Shown piece after piece: positions 1 through 8,550 of a stretch of 35,806 nucleotides of DNA. Each line of letters begins with the position of its first letter. Position 1 is the first letter of the stretch. The position numbers and the translations under genes were made by a program. The notes below the pieces were generated by a model, which saw only the letters and a list, made by a program, of their open reading frames with translations, was not told the origin of the DNA and made no database searches. Source of the stretch: Streptomyces mesophilus (GTDB lineage Bacteria; Actinomycetota; Actinomycetes; Streptomycetales; Streptomycetaceae); the NCBI RefSeq assembly GCF_011044995.1, contig NZ_JAAKZW010000058.1, forward strand, positions 1-35,806, in the 5' to 3' direction.

Positions 1-758
1 CGCCTTTCGGCGCCGCCCGCCCCAGTGCACACGCCCAGCCTTCACCGTCCGGCCAGACAAAGCACCGGACTTCACCAAGGCCACTCGGTGACGGGCCCTC
101 GCGCTGCCCAGGACACGCTCACGCCCGACAGCTCCCTGCCGCACGTCACCGATCTAGCAGTGGCCCCGTCTCCCGCGGGGCCACTGCCACAAACAGGAAG
201 ATCCAAATAGCGCAACTGACATCAAAAGTCATCGCAATTGATCATCGCGCAAGGCGCTCAACGACTCTCGAACACACCTCGAAACAACTCCCGATCAGAC
301 GTCCATAGCCACTCCTCACCGCGATCGGTGGAAAGCCGGGGCCGTGGTGTACCTGGGCACGGTTGCCGCAGCGAGCGGGCTGCCTCCAGCATCAGGATGC
401 CGGCGCTGAGGATGGTGGCGCGGCACGGAGTCGGTGAGCCGGGACATCAGGGGCCGCGTCGCGCTCACGTCGACCTTGTCGCCGCGGTGTTGAGGGGGGC
501 ATACGCCGTTCGAGGTCCAGGAGCAGCCGCACACCTCGCTGGTGATGACCATCGGGGGTTCGGCCTGCGTGATGACGGTGATGGCTGGATCATCAGGTTG
601 TCCGGGCGAGCGTCCTGTTGCTTTCCCAACTGAACGCGGCCGGCGCCCTCGACTGGTCTCGCGCCTGCGCAGAGGCCTGACCCGCCCCGCTGAAACATAA
701 CCGGGCTCCCGGCGCATCAGGGAAGTGACCATGTCATCCCTTACGGACAAGGACCTCG
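1..758. other. No confident gene in the first 758 bases
   Basis: I see no convincing gene here apart from the hairpin at 157-187. A minus-strand stretch at about 415-600 has codon-like G/C periodicity, and its translation includes a Cys-rich piece CGCSWTSNGVC. The open frame around it has a composition unlike a protein at both ends, so at most it is a decayed gene fragment. The upstream side of the beta-propeller gene shows no clear -35/-10 pair. Confidence 0.4.
157..187. terminator. GC-rich hairpin, probable transcription terminator
   Basis: A perfect 11-bp stem (GCAGTGGCCCC at 157-167 pairing with 177-187) encloses a 9-nt loop. No T-tract follows, as is usual for Streptomyces terminators. 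It probably ends a gene lying left of the window; the direction cannot be decided from the hairpin alone. Confidence 0.55.
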
Positions 759-1868
759 ATGCGTCGCCACCTGTCATACGCAGCCCTCGCGATGGCCGCC
801 GGACTCACCTTTGTCTCCTTACTGGCCACGCCGGCGGCCGCCGAACAGCAGTGGCGCGACATCAGCCCTCCAGGGGGTGAGGGCAGCGTGCTGATGGACG
901 TCGAGTCGGCCGGCGCCACCACCTGGGCCGTGGGCAAACGGTTCGGCAGCCGTCTGGAGCCCGAGAGCCCCGTGGCGCTGCGCTGGACGGGCAAGGCCTG
1001 GCAGGAGCCGGCCCTGCCCGAGCAGTACGGTCCGCTCCTGGACGTCTCCGTCAGCGGGAGCGGGCAGGTGTGGGCGGCGGGCACCGCGGTCGATGTCACG
1101 GCCGGAGGGCAGTCCCTTCGTGCCATGCTCCTGCACTGGAAGGGCGGCGCCTGGCAGAAGACGACGCTCCCCTTCCCCGACACGGCTACGGACAGTTGGC
1201 TGGACGCGGTGGAGTCCACCGCCGACGGCCGTGTCTGGGCGTTCGGCGGGTACAACGACGCGCAGGGCGCGGCCAGCGTCCTGTTCCACAGGGACTCGGC
1301 GGGCACCTGGAACACCCTCCCGGCGAACACCGGCCTGAACTGGGTCGCCGGCCTGGAGGCTGCGCCGGACGGAACGCTGACCGCCACCGGCGACGGCGTG
1401 TCCCACTTCGACGGCCGTACGTGGGTCAAACAGCCCCTCCCCCACAGCGACATGATCCTCGACGGGCTCAACGTACGGTCCACGAACGACATCTGGGCCG
1501 TGGGATTCCGCCCGGACGAGACCCTGTGGCGGCGGCCGGTAATAGTGCACTTCAACGGCCGCTCGTGGCGCGAGATCCCCACCCCGGTCGAAACCGGCCA
1601 GCTCTACGACATCGCCTTCGACGGCTCCGGCCGCCCGGTGATCGTGGGCGAGACACAGGACACCGCAGTCAACGAGGGCGGAAACTACATCCTCACCCGT
1701 AACCAACGCGGCGCCTTCACCCGCACAGAATCCCCTGCGGGCGCCGGCTACCTCTACGGCGCGGCCACGGACCGGGCTGGAAACATTGTGACGGTCGGCG
1801 GAGCAGCCGGCGCCGCGGACACGATCTCCCCCGGTTCGTACGCGGGACTGCGCACCACACGCCCCTGA
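759..1868 (+). CDS. Secreted beta-propeller-like protein
   Basis: A 369-aa exported protein. Residues 1-28 form a Sec signal peptide: MRRH n-region, hydrophobic core, and an AxA-type site at PAAA before EQQW. The mature part carries recurring blade-like units with a V/I-W-A-x-G core (TTWAVG, GQVWAAG, GRVWAFGG, NDIWAVG), each followed by a segment of the type W-x-x-x-P. This is typical of seven-bladed propeller proteins exported by streptomycetes. No catalytic residues are evident, so a binding or scaffold role outside the cell is the most one can say. The ATG lies a few bases after AAGGA; an ATG at 731 is out of frame. A strong hairpin (1885-1921) follows directly, so the gene is probably monocistronic. 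Fold assignment is inferred from the repeats. Confidence 0.8.
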   Translation: MRRHLSYAALAMAAGLTFVSLLATPAAAEQQWRDISPPGGEGSVLMDVESAGATTWAVGKRFGSRLEPESPVALRWTGKAWQEPALPEQYGPLLDVSVSGSGQVWAAGTAVDVTAGGQSLRAMLLHWKGGAWQKTTLPFPDTATDSWLDAVESTADGRVWAFGGYNDAQGAASVLFHRDSAGTWNTLPANTGLNWVAGLEAAPDGTLTATGDGVSHFDGRTWVKQPLPHSDMILDGLNVRSTNDIWAVGFRPDETLWRRPVIVHFNGRSWREIPTPVETGQLYDIAFDGSGRPVIVGETQDTAVNEGGNYILTRNQRGAFTRTESPAGAGYLYGAATDRAGNIVTVGGAAGAADTISPGSYAGLRTTRP

Positions 1869-2600
1869 CCGGCCAGAGTCCGCCCCGTCGTGCGGCACAA
1901 CCGCCCGGTGCCGCACGACGGCCGCGTCGCCCCACGCGCAACCGGACCACGCCCCTAAGAACCCATCTCTGAGCCTCTGTTGATCTCGTACACGGCCGCG
2001 GTGGCGGCCTTGGCTGCGCACGGAACCCTGTGCTCGCAGTGGTCCGTCAGCGGGCTTTGCGGAGAGCTTTCGGGTGCTCCTCGCGCCGTGCCGGTACGCC
2101 TTTGCGGGATCACCAACCTCGAAGTACGCGGCTGGACACCGACCTGAGCCCTACGGAACACCGACTCTGTCGCCAGCAACTTCGGTTACGTGCCCCTCAA
2201 CCTCGACGTCGGCGACCGCACCACCAGCCGCCCCCTAACCGCATGGCGTCTGGCACTAGTAGCAGTGCCAGGCAGCCCGCCCGCGTGTGGTCGCTCGGCA
2301 GATCTCTTTTCCCGCACGAGTGCGTTTGGCTGGGGCTCAGTGAGCGGGCCCGGGTTGTTCAACACGTGGCACGGTCCCCGAGGCCACGGGTACGGCCGGC
2401 CCTTGGGATACGCGGGGCGTGGTGGTCGTCGTGAGCGCCAACGTCTGGTCTCCCCTGCTCGTCTGGGTGGTCGGCTTGTGGCGGCCGGGCCTGCGTTGTT
2501 CGCCGCCGGCGGTGGGTGCATGTATCCGGTGTGGTCGCTCGGCGGGGTGGAGTCGCCGCGCGGGCCGTGACGCCGGGCGATATGCGGCCTTGTACTGATC
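1869..2600. other. Intergenic stretch without a recognisable gene
   Basis: After the terminator at 1885-1921 I find no frame with convincing codon usage or protein composition. A 15-base sequence starting GTGTGGTCGCTCGG occurs twice in direct orientation (2285-2299 and 2529-2543). The second copy lies about 60 bases upstream of the next gene and could be a regulatory repeat, or chance. Confidence 0.4.
1885..1921 (+). terminator. Terminator after the beta-propeller gene
   Basis: A perfect 14-bp stem (1885-1898 with 1908-1921) has a 9-nt loop and starts 17 bases after the stop codon of the upstream gene. It lacks a U-tract, as is common in high-GC actinomycetes. Confidence 0.8.
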
Positions 2601-3119
2601 ATGAATATGCGAATGATGAGCGGGGCTGCTTTGGCAGCACTGGTCACGGGCGCCACGGTCCTCGGTGCTGGCTCTGCGTCGGCCGCCGGCTACCGCTGCA
2701 CGACGTCGAGCAAGACCATCGACCACCCCGGAAGCACCGCCCTGTCGGACGACTTCGACTTCAAGGTCACGACCTGCGCCAAGCGGGAGGGCGGTTACGT
2801 CTACTCCAAGTTCACCGTGGACATCGACGGCCCGCCCGGCTTCTCCGGCTACCAGGTCGTCAACTACGACACCCGCGGACTGGCTCAGGTCAAGAATTCC
2901 GGATCTGGCACCGTGGTGAAGTCCGCGTACGGGAGCGGCCTGGCAGGCAAGATGAACAACCTCAACGGCTACGGCAACACGATCTACACGAGCCCGACTG
3001 CGCAGTACAGGCCCGCGGCCGGCTACCGGTACCGCGGGGGCAGCGTCCTGCAGATCGACTGGAAGGACGACGGCGCGGGTTTGAGGTCCTACAGCTTCTC
3101 CGCCTCGCCGACCGTCTGA
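2601..3119 (+). CDS. Small secreted protein of unknown function
   Basis: A 172-aa protein with a clear Sec signal peptide of about 28 residues ending ASA before AGYRC. The mature protein is rich in Gly, Ser, Tyr and Lys and has only two cysteines (in YRCTT and TTCAK), which probably form one disulfide. No enzyme motif is visible and I do not recognise the family. The start is uncertain: ATGs at 2601, 2607 and 2613 are all in frame and none has a good ribosome site. The last 16 codons recur as an orphan fragment at 4336-4386, which points to a former tandem paralogue on the other side of the lipase gene. Confidence 0.7.
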   Translation: MNMRMMSGAALAALVTGATVLGAGSASAAGYRCTTSSKTIDHPGSTALSDDFDFKVTTCAKREGGYVYSKFTVDIDGPPGFSGYQVVNYDTRGLAQVKNSGSGTVVKSAYGSGLAGKMNNLNGYGNTIYTSPTAQYRPAAGYRYRGGSVLQIDWKDDGAGLRSYSFSASPTV

Positions 3120-3300
3120 CACTCACACCATCAGTACTCACCCCTGCCGGGCAGAGACCCACGGACACCCGCAGCTCGACGGTTTCTCGGGCACTCGCCA
3201 GCGTGATCCGGCCATGACGGACCCTGGTGCGCCTTTCTCCAAGAGGTGCGGTCGGCACGTGAGGAAGGGTGCCCCTCCATGGCCATGACAAGGGGGATAC

Positions 3301-4191
3301 GTGAGCAAGAGATGGCTGATCGTCGGCGCGGCTCTGGCCGGTCTGTTCACCGCAGGTCTGGCGCCGGTTCAAGCGGCGGCGGAACCGACAGCACCGCAGG
3401 CTGCGGCAGCTCCCGCCCGGAACAACTCGATCGATGAACCGGTGTACTTCCTCAAGGGCTACTCGAAGGGCGACCCGCCGGGCGTCAACTGCGGCAACTA
3501 CTGGGGCCCGGCACTCAAGTTCTTCAAGGTCGAGGGGTGGCGAGGCCCACGGCACACCGTGGCCTTCTACGCCAACGACAGAAACTGCAGCATCCGTATC
3601 GCCCGGGGCTCCACCGCGACATCCATCCGAGAGCTGGGCCGACGCCTCGCCTGGGACATCCACCGCCGCTACTCGACGCAAGGGAAGTCGGTCGACCTGA
3701 TCGGCCACTCGATGGGCGGACTCATCGCCCGCGCGGCGCTGACCGGAGTACAGAAGCAACTGCCCGGCTGGCCGCCGTACATCTACGTCGAGGACGTGGC
3801 GACGCTGGGCGCCCCGCACGACGGCATGGCGCTCGGCTACTTCTGCCTGGCGGCCCAACTGTCGCGCCAGTGCAAAGAGATGCGGCCCGGTTCCGGGTTC
3901 CTGGACTGGACGGATGAGAATCCGCAGTCGGCCCAAGGCACCGACTGGACCCTTATCGGCGCGGACGACGACGGAGTCGTGGGCTGGTCCGCGCTGCGTA
4001 TGCGCGCGGGCCACCGGGTCTGGTACACGGGAAACAACGCCGGATGGAGTCATGGGGCGCTCAACGACATCACCACGGGCACGTACGCGATGATCTACGA
4101 GAATCCGCCGGAGGTCGCGCAGGAGAAGAAGGAAGGCGCGGCGCCGGTCCGTGCCGCGATGAACTCCCTGTACTGGTGGAAGAACTGGTAA
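3301..4191 (+). CDS. Secreted lipase/esterase (alpha/beta-hydrolase)
   Basis: A 296-aa exported hydrolase. GTG start behind AGGGGG. The signal peptide of about 25 residues ends at VQA, followed by a Pro/Ala-rich linker. The nucleophile elbow is G-H-S-M-G-G with Ser137. Plausible triad partners are an Asp in the ADDDG segment (222-224) and His251 in WSHG. Size and order fit bacterial extracellular triacylglycerol lipases/esterases with a PGAP1/DUF676-type core, and Cys residues in GVNCGN and DRNCS could form a stabilising disulfide. It stands alone: about 180 bases upstream are empty, and a 42-bp perfect palindrome lies 26 bases after the stop. Substrate unknown; fold and catalytic class are confident. 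Confidence 0.87.
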   Translation: MSKRWLIVGAALAGLFTAGLAPVQAAAEPTAPQAAAAPARNNSIDEPVYFLKGYSKGDPPGVNCGNYWGPALKFFKVEGWRGPRHTVAFYANDRNCSIRIARGSTATSIRELGRRLAWDIHRRYSTQGKSVDLIGHSMGGLIARAALTGVQKQLPGWPPYIYVEDVATLGAPHDGMALGYFCLAAQLSRQCKEMRPGSGFLDWTDENPQSAQGTDWTLIGADDDGVVGWSALRMRAGHRVWYTGNNAGWSHGALNDITTGTYAMIYENPPEVAQEKKEGAAPVRAAMNSLYWWKNW

Positions 4192-4217
4192 CCGCGTACG
4201 CGGGAAAGAACCGTTAA

Positions 4218-4259
4218 CCCTCCTGGACAGCACCACGGCCGTGGTGCTGTCCAGGAGGG
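4218..4259 (+). terminator. 42-bp perfect palindrome, terminator of the lipase gene
   Basis: The 21-base left arm (4218-4238) is the exact reverse complement of the right arm (4239-4259), with GGCC at the centre. As RNA it would form a stem of about 19 bp with a 4-nt loop, an extremely stable terminator. It could also act bidirectionally against the minus-strand lipoprotein gene downstream. Confidence 0.8.
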
Positions 4260-4335
4260 CAGCCGCTGCGGACGATGTCGAGGACATACAGGTGCTCGGG
4301 TGGCCTGTTGATCCAGTAGACGACGGCGAGCGGGC

Positions 4336-4386
4336 CGACGGTGCCGGGTTGGAGTCGTACAGCTTCTCTGCCTCGCCGACCGTATG
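4336..4386 (+). pseudogene. Orphan 3' end of a paralogue of the 2601 gene
   Basis: The translated fragment DGAGLESYSFSASPTV followed by TGA matches the C-terminus of the 2601-3119 protein (DGAGLRSYSFSASPTV) with one residue changed, and the bases after the stop (GACAC) are also shared. Upstream of it the similarity fades quickly, with an in-frame stop and length changes. This is the tail of a lost tandem copy, not a gene. Confidence 0.75.
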
Positions 4387-4446
4387 ACACACACGCTGTA
4401 TCGGCCCTGTTCTCCCGAAGCTGCCGCGAACAGGGCGTGTGACGCC

Positions 4447-4904
4447 CTACTTGACCTTGCACTCGCAGGCCCCGATCGTCCCCACCGGCTTGGTTACCAC
4501 GGTCTTTCCGTCGACTGTGATCGAGCAGCTGGGCGCTTCCGCCAGCTTCCCGTCGGCGGTCTGTGAGTGGCCGGCCTGAACGCTGACGAGCATGCCCTGC
4601 GTGAGGTAGGCGCCCTCCAGCTCGACGCGCTCGGACTTCTTCCACGGCAGGGTGACGGTGTCGGAGGTCATCGCCGCCCCGTACAGGACGCTCGTCTTCC
4701 CCTCCCCGTGACCTCGTACGTCACCTTCCGGACAGCGTTCTTCCCACCCACGTCGTCCTGCGGCTGCTGAGTCTTCGATTGCTCCTTGCCCGCTTCCCCA
4801 CGGGCCCGTGCCGAGCTGCTCGGGCTTGAGCTGTCGCCGCAGCCGACGGGCATGACGGTGGTCGCCACCAGGAGGGCCACAGAGAGCTTGATCGTCGTAC
4901 GTAA
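4447..4904 (-). pseudogene. Frameshifted MmpS-like lipoprotein gene
   Basis: Two minus-strand frames make one protein. The upstream frame has a hydrophobic leader, a lipobox-like PVGC, a Ser-rich linker and KVTYEVTG. The downstream frame continues GEGKTSVLYGAA, then TLPWKK and ends CECKVK. This is the layout of actinobacterial MmpS-type lipoproteins (Cys-anchored, one small beta-sandwich). The frames join if one C is restored in the C-run at 4704-4707 (plus strand), so either the gene is dead or the read has a single-base error. The start is also doubtful: a GGAG box sits 5 nt before a TTA codon (4904-4902) where ATG/GTG would be expected. The only in-frame start after that is GTG at 4880, which removes the positively charged n-region. 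Confidence 0.7.
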
Positions 4905-5345
4905 GGTCGCTCCGTTCTGCGGAACCCGATCAGTACCCGCACCTGCGACAACCCGGAACCCGCTCAGCCGGTCACGGCGCCGTACGGGAGGAACACCAGA
5001 GCGGGACGAGACACGGCAGAGAACGGGAAATGACCTGACGCCGAACCGGATGCCGATCGGCCCCCCGATTCCGTACGGCTATTGTCCGCTCACATCATGT
5101 GATCGTCGGCATATGCCGGGCGTATTGGCTGGAACCGCCTGCTGTCCCCTTGCCCGTCCATCAAGTCGCCAGTGCAACAGTTGAGTTGTTGAGCACCGGG
5201 AGCCCTCGTAGCCGCCCTGGGCACGGAGTGTGGCTGCAATACCACCCTGAGCCAACAACGGCCGCACCGTGGCAGAGCAGTAGCTCGTCCTGATGATGAT
5301 CGCGGTAGGGGCGTGACCGCCCGCGGACCCTGTGGTTGACAGATC
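4905..5345. other. Intergenic region between lipoprotein and SH3b gene
   Basis: No gene is seen. It contains a 13-bp palindrome TCACATCATGTGA at 5090-5102, a possible operator. Just before the SH3b gene is a TTGACA hexamer (5338-5343) that is too close to the start codon to be its -35 box. Confidence 0.4.
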
Positions 5346-5723
5346 GTGCGAAACCGAATCCTGATGACCGCCGCCTTCGCGGCCGCGACCTTGACCACCG
5401 CACTGCCTGCAGCGAATGCAGCCGTAAGGGTGAGCCCGTCCGCGGTGACCGCGCAGTGGCCGAACAAGTGCGGGTACTCGGTCACTACCGACGGGGCGCG
5501 GCTGCGCACCGGGCCCGGCTCCGGGTACACCACGCTCGGCCTGCTGCGGAAGGGTGATCCGGTGAGCGCCTCGCAGCGGCGCGGCGACTGGTACAAGGTG
5601 AGCCTGCAGTGGGACTCCGGATCCGACTACGGCAACCGCCGCAGCAACGGGCTCAAGGAGGGCACCACGGGCTGGATCTCCAAGAGCCTGCTCCAGGCCG
5701 ACACCTGCATGCAGCTCAACTGA
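5346..5723 (+). CDS. Secreted SH3b-domain protein
   Basis: A 125-aa protein with a GTG start, a signal peptide of about 25 residues (MRNRIL n-region, cleavage near NAA) and one bacterial SH3 domain over roughly residues 45-118. Diagnostic signatures are ARLRTGPGSGYTTLGLL near its start and TGWISKSLL near its end. SH3b domains usually bind peptidoglycan or peptides at the cell surface. Two Cys (NKCGYS and DTCMQ) bracket the domain and may form a disulfide. Without an attached catalytic domain it is likely a wall-binding or extracellular adaptor protein. No good Shine-Dalgarno sequence precedes the GTG. The next gene starts 43 bases downstream on the same strand, so co-transcription is possible. 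Confidence 0.8.
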   Translation: MRNRILMTAAFAAATLTTALPAANAAVRVSPSAVTAQWPNKCGYSVTTDGARLRTGPGSGYTTLGLLRKGDPVSASQRRGDWYKVSLQWDSGSDYGNRRSNGLKEGTTGWISKSLLQADTCMQLN

Positions 5724-5766
5724 GCAGCACACGAGCGTGATCGCAACAGTCGTGGGGCGGTAGCCG

Positions 5767-6309
5767 ATGGATCCTGTGCGTGCTGAGGCGCTCGCGCGCG
5801 GCCAGCGAAAGCAGCGTGAGCACTACGGCGAGCCGCTGGGCGTGACCTTCGGCCGGATCATGAAGGTCCTGGAGCTGAACCAGACCCGGCTCGCCGCCGT
5901 ACTCGGCCAATCCCAGGCGATGCTGTCGCAGCTGATCAGCGGGTTCCGGGTGCTGATGCAGAACCCGAGCGTGCAGCAGCGCGCCCATCTGCTGGGCGAG
6001 TTGGCCGACGAGGTCGCGGCCGGACGGGTCTCGCGCGAGGACGCGATCGGACGCCTGGAGGAGATCCGGGCCGTAAACGTGGCGGGCTTCATCCCTCCGC
6101 CGCGCGGCGCCAACGTGCCCGGGGATCCCACGCTCAAGCGCGCCGTGCGGGACATCCAGGGCCTGCTGCGGTCCTTGGCGAGCGGCCCGGACCTGCTCAA
6201 CGCTGTGGCGCTGCTCGAGGGCGAGCACCCGGAGATCGCCGAGGTGTTGCGGGTGTACGGGACCGGTCGGACCCGCGATGCGCTGGCGCACTTCACGCGC
6301 CATCAGTGA
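5767..6309 (+). CDS. HTH DNA-binding protein, paralogue A
   Basis: A 180-aa cytoplasmic protein. Residues about 36-60 form an XRE-like helix-turn-helix (NQTRLAAVLGQSQAMLSQLI plus a short wing). A conserved C-terminal helical region follows, with the signature D-I-Q-G-L-L-R, then LL-x-A-x-A-x-LE, HPEIAEVL and VYGTGRTRDALAH. The same architecture, motif by motif, occurs in the minus-strand protein at 10003-10572, so the two are paralogues facing each other across the kinase/secreted-protein locus. ATG start after a weak GGGGCGG box. Probably a transcription regulator of this locus; target sites are not known. Directly downstream lies a frameshifted hypothetical gene and then the exported protein at 6960. 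Confidence 0.8.
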   Translation: MDPVRAEALARGQRKQREHYGEPLGVTFGRIMKVLELNQTRLAAVLGQSQAMLSQLISGFRVLMQNPSVQQRAHLLGELADEVAAGRVSREDAIGRLEEIRAVNVAGFIPPPRGANVPGDPTLKRAVRDIQGLLRSLASGPDLLNAVALLEGEHPEIAEVLRVYGTGRTRDALAHFTRHQ

Positions 6310-6369
6310 GCACTGCGCCGCCGAAAGGGCTGCTGCCGCGTACCGGTGCGGGGTCCCGGGCTGTCGGGG

Positions 6370-6836
6370 ATGGCTGATCTCCGCTGTGCCGGACTCAAAT
6401 CCGTGATCGACATTGACGAGTTCACGCGGGAAGCCCGGTTGGCGATCCGAAGCCTGATCGAGCTATACGCAGGTGGCAATATGCAGCTGCTGCCTTCGAT
6501 GCCGATCCGCGCAGCGCCGCGGATGTCTTGGACGAGTACGTGCTGCGCCTGCCCATCCGGGAGCTCGAGACGGACGACTGGATCACCCTGCACTCCGACC
6601 TGACCGCGTTCCTCATGGTGGTGCTGCAGGAGATCTACAGCGCGACGTGCCGTGCCCGGCTGGATGGCACGCTGCCCACCGGCTGGGAGCTGGTGATCGA
6701 TGTCGTCGGCGAGGACGGGCAGCAGCGCACGATCGCCCCGTGGCCGCTGGTGCTTGAGCACCTGCGTCCTGTTCCGCAGCGAATCCCCCGCCTCCTGGAG
6801 GCCGTTGAACGCGCAGCCGGGCACGGCGCTGGCTGA
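6370..6836 (+). pseudogene. Frameshifted hypothetical gene in the kinase locus
   Basis: Two plus-strand frames look like one protein. The first reads SVIDIDEFTREARLAIRSL then IELYAGGN. The second, entered around 6472-6500, reads AAAAFDADPRSAADVLDEYV and runs to the stop at 6836, ending in LLEAVERAAG. An indel in that interval would join them into a protein of about 155 aa. I do not recognise the family; it is soluble, acidic and helical. The start is uncertain (ATG 6370 or GTG 6403, neither with a good ribosome site). The second frame alone (TTG at 6528, 102 aa) is the alternative reading. It sits between HTH protein A and the exported protein. Confidence 0.5.
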
Positions 6837-6959
6837 CCGTTAGAGACCTCGTCTGCAAGACATCCGGCGTCATGCGCGGCAGGATGGCGCTCACGCCCGG
6901 CACCCGTGAGGTGGCCGGGGACGATGGGACGCCGGCAGTGGAGGGATGAGGGAGGGCGC

Positions 6960-8237
6960 GTGGCAGCGGGGTGGGGGATCCTGCGACAGATTGCAGCAGG
7001 GGCGGCAGCAGTGCTGATGGTCTGCGCTGCGCCAGGATCAGCGAGCGCGAACGAAACGGCCGATGATCCGCGGGCCTACGGGTACGACCCGAAGGCGAAG
7101 TCGGTCACGGGTAGTTCCAGCATGCTCAGCGGCCCAGAGCTGGCCGAAGGGGCTCCGTACCGCAGCACGCTCACCGGCAGCGGCCCGGTGTACTTCCGCG
7201 TCGCGCTCGACGCGCGCTCGAATGCGTACGTGTCGGCGGTCGCCGTCCCTGAGTCGGACAGCGACCTGACGGCGCTGCACTCGCTCCAGATCAGCATCGT
7301 CGACGCCACGGGCACGAGTTGCGATCGGCAGAGTCAGGGGTTCGCGAACGGATTCGCGCAGCCGCTCGCCGTCACCGCGATCCGCACCATCGGGTCTGCA
7401 GAAGGCGAGACCGATGCGAAGTGTCAGCAGGCAGGCACGTATTACGTCGCGGTCTCGCGTTCCAGCCGAGGCGCTGGTGCAGCCCCGTGGAAGCTGGATC
7501 TCCGTGTCGATGCCGAGGCTCCGCTAAAGAAGGCGGGCTCGGGCGGGCCGTCCGCGGCAGCGCCGGAGGCCAAGCCGACGGGCGCGCCATCCCAGGTGGA
7601 TGGCGGGTCCGGGTTCGGCCTCGCCGCGGCCGTTCCGTCGGGCACCGCGATCAGTGACATCAGCGCGGGGCGATCGCGGTTCTACCGGGTGCCGGTCGGC
7701 TGGGGCCAGCGGCTGACGGTGGCCGCGGAGCTGGCCGCGAGCCGCAAGGGTTCATACGTGGCGAGCGCCGTGTCGGTGTCCGTGTACAACCCGGCCCGCA
7801 TGCATGCCGATACGGCCGTCCTGGGCTACCGCGGAGAAGCGGCCACCGCGGATGTGGAGGACCTGCCGGCCGTGGCCTACGAGAACCGTTCAGCCAGGCA
7901 ACGCACAGACGCGGCAATGCGGTTTCCCGGCTGGTACTACGTCAAGGTGACCGCCTCCCCCGAACTCGCCACCACCTGGGGCCAGGCCCCGCTGAAGCTG
8001 TCCCTGCGCCTCACCGTCGACGGTGCGGCCCGCAACCAGCCCGCGTACGCGGGAGATCCGGGCATCTTCCAGATCCCCGGAGTAAAACCCTCACCAGCAC
8101 CCAAGGACCCTTCGGCAGCCGAGGACGCCGACAGCGGCGGGATGAAGCCCCTGGCGATCGGCGCCTTCGGCACGGGGACGCTTCTCCTCGCCGTCGCCGG
8201 TGTACGCGTAGCGCGCGCCCAACGAACGTCGCCGTAG
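6960..8237 (+). CDS. Secreted, C-terminally membrane-anchored protein
   Basis: A 425-aa protein with no recognised enzyme motif. I chose GTG 6960 because GGGAGGG lies just upstream and it places the signal peptide (ending SASA before NETAD) at the N-terminus; an in-frame GTG at 6906 is possible. The exported part holds two related beta-rich domains, each with an aromatic-Arg-Val strand (YFRVALDA near residue 80; FYRVPVGWGQ near 240) followed by an Ala/Val-rich strand, and each closing with a Tyr-Tyr-V strand (TYYVAV; WYYVKV). A Pro/Ala-rich linker separates them. A transmembrane helix near the C-terminus (LAIGAFGTGTLLLAVAGV) is followed by a short basic tail, giving a type-I anchor. It looks like a surface sensor or structural partner for the adjacent membrane-anchored kinase; that link is inference from context. 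Confidence 0.75.
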   Translation: MAAGWGILRQIAAGAAAVLMVCAAPGSASANETADDPRAYGYDPKAKSVTGSSSMLSGPELAEGAPYRSTLTGSGPVYFRVALDARSNAYVSAVAVPESDSDLTALHSLQISIVDATGTSCDRQSQGFANGFAQPLAVTAIRTIGSAEGETDAKCQQAGTYYVAVSRSSRGAGAAPWKLDLRVDAEAPLKKAGSGGPSAAAPEAKPTGAPSQVDGGSGFGLAAAVPSGTAISDISAGRSRFYRVPVGWGQRLTVAAELAASRKGSYVASAVSVSVYNPARMHADTAVLGYRGEAATADVEDLPAVAYENRSARQRTDAAMRFPGWYYVKVTASPELATTWGQAPLKLSLRLTVDGAARNQPAYAGDPGIFQIPGVKPSPAPKDPSAAEDADSGGMKPLAIGAFGTGTLLLAVAGVRVARAQRTSP

Positions 8238-8550
8238 CGGGCAGAGCGCCGCCACCGACCAACCCTCCCCCGCCGGGAAACGTGAGCGGCCCTGCACCAC
8301 GTGCGGGATGCAGGGCCTTGGGCTTCGGTCCTGTCGTCGCCCCACCGCCGACCGTACGGTCGCCGCAATATGTGCGCATGTGGGGTCGGCCAGCCGTGGA
8401 TATCGCTGCTCGCCCAGTTCACCGAAGGGCAAATTGGACGTATCTGCCCTGGCGCACCTTCGTCGCCCGCGGCTGCAGTACGTGTTTCGCGCGCGCAGGC
8501 GGCATCAACGTGCGCCAGTGGCGGACTTGTCTCGGGCCTCGGTTGGGAGC
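8238..8550. other. Convergent intergenic region
   Basis: This lies between the plus-strand exported protein and the minus-strand small membrane protein. It holds the hairpin at 8288-8317 and no gene that I can support. Confidence 0.5.
8288..8317. terminator. Hairpin between convergent transcription units
   Basis: A 9-bp perfect stem GGCCCTGCA (8288-8296) pairs with 8309-8317 across a 12-nt loop. It sits 50 bases after the stop of the plus-strand gene and could serve both convergent units. Confidence 0.55.

Noticed and set aside
316..777. Open minus-strand frame of 153 codons before the first gene
   Set aside because: Only the middle has coding character. The start lies inside the beta-propeller gene start region and both ends have an improbable Arg/Ser/Pro-rich composition.
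819..2021. Long minus-strand open frame opposite the beta-propeller gene
   Set aside because: Shadow of the real gene caused by high GC; no signal peptide, domain or ribosome site.
2285..2543. 15-base direct repeat GTGTGGTCGCTCGG
   Set aside because: Only two copies, no symmetry and no gene context; could be chance.
5090..5102. Palindrome TCACATCATGTGA
   Set aside because: Short; about 240 bases from the nearest start codon and not repeated at other promoters in the window.
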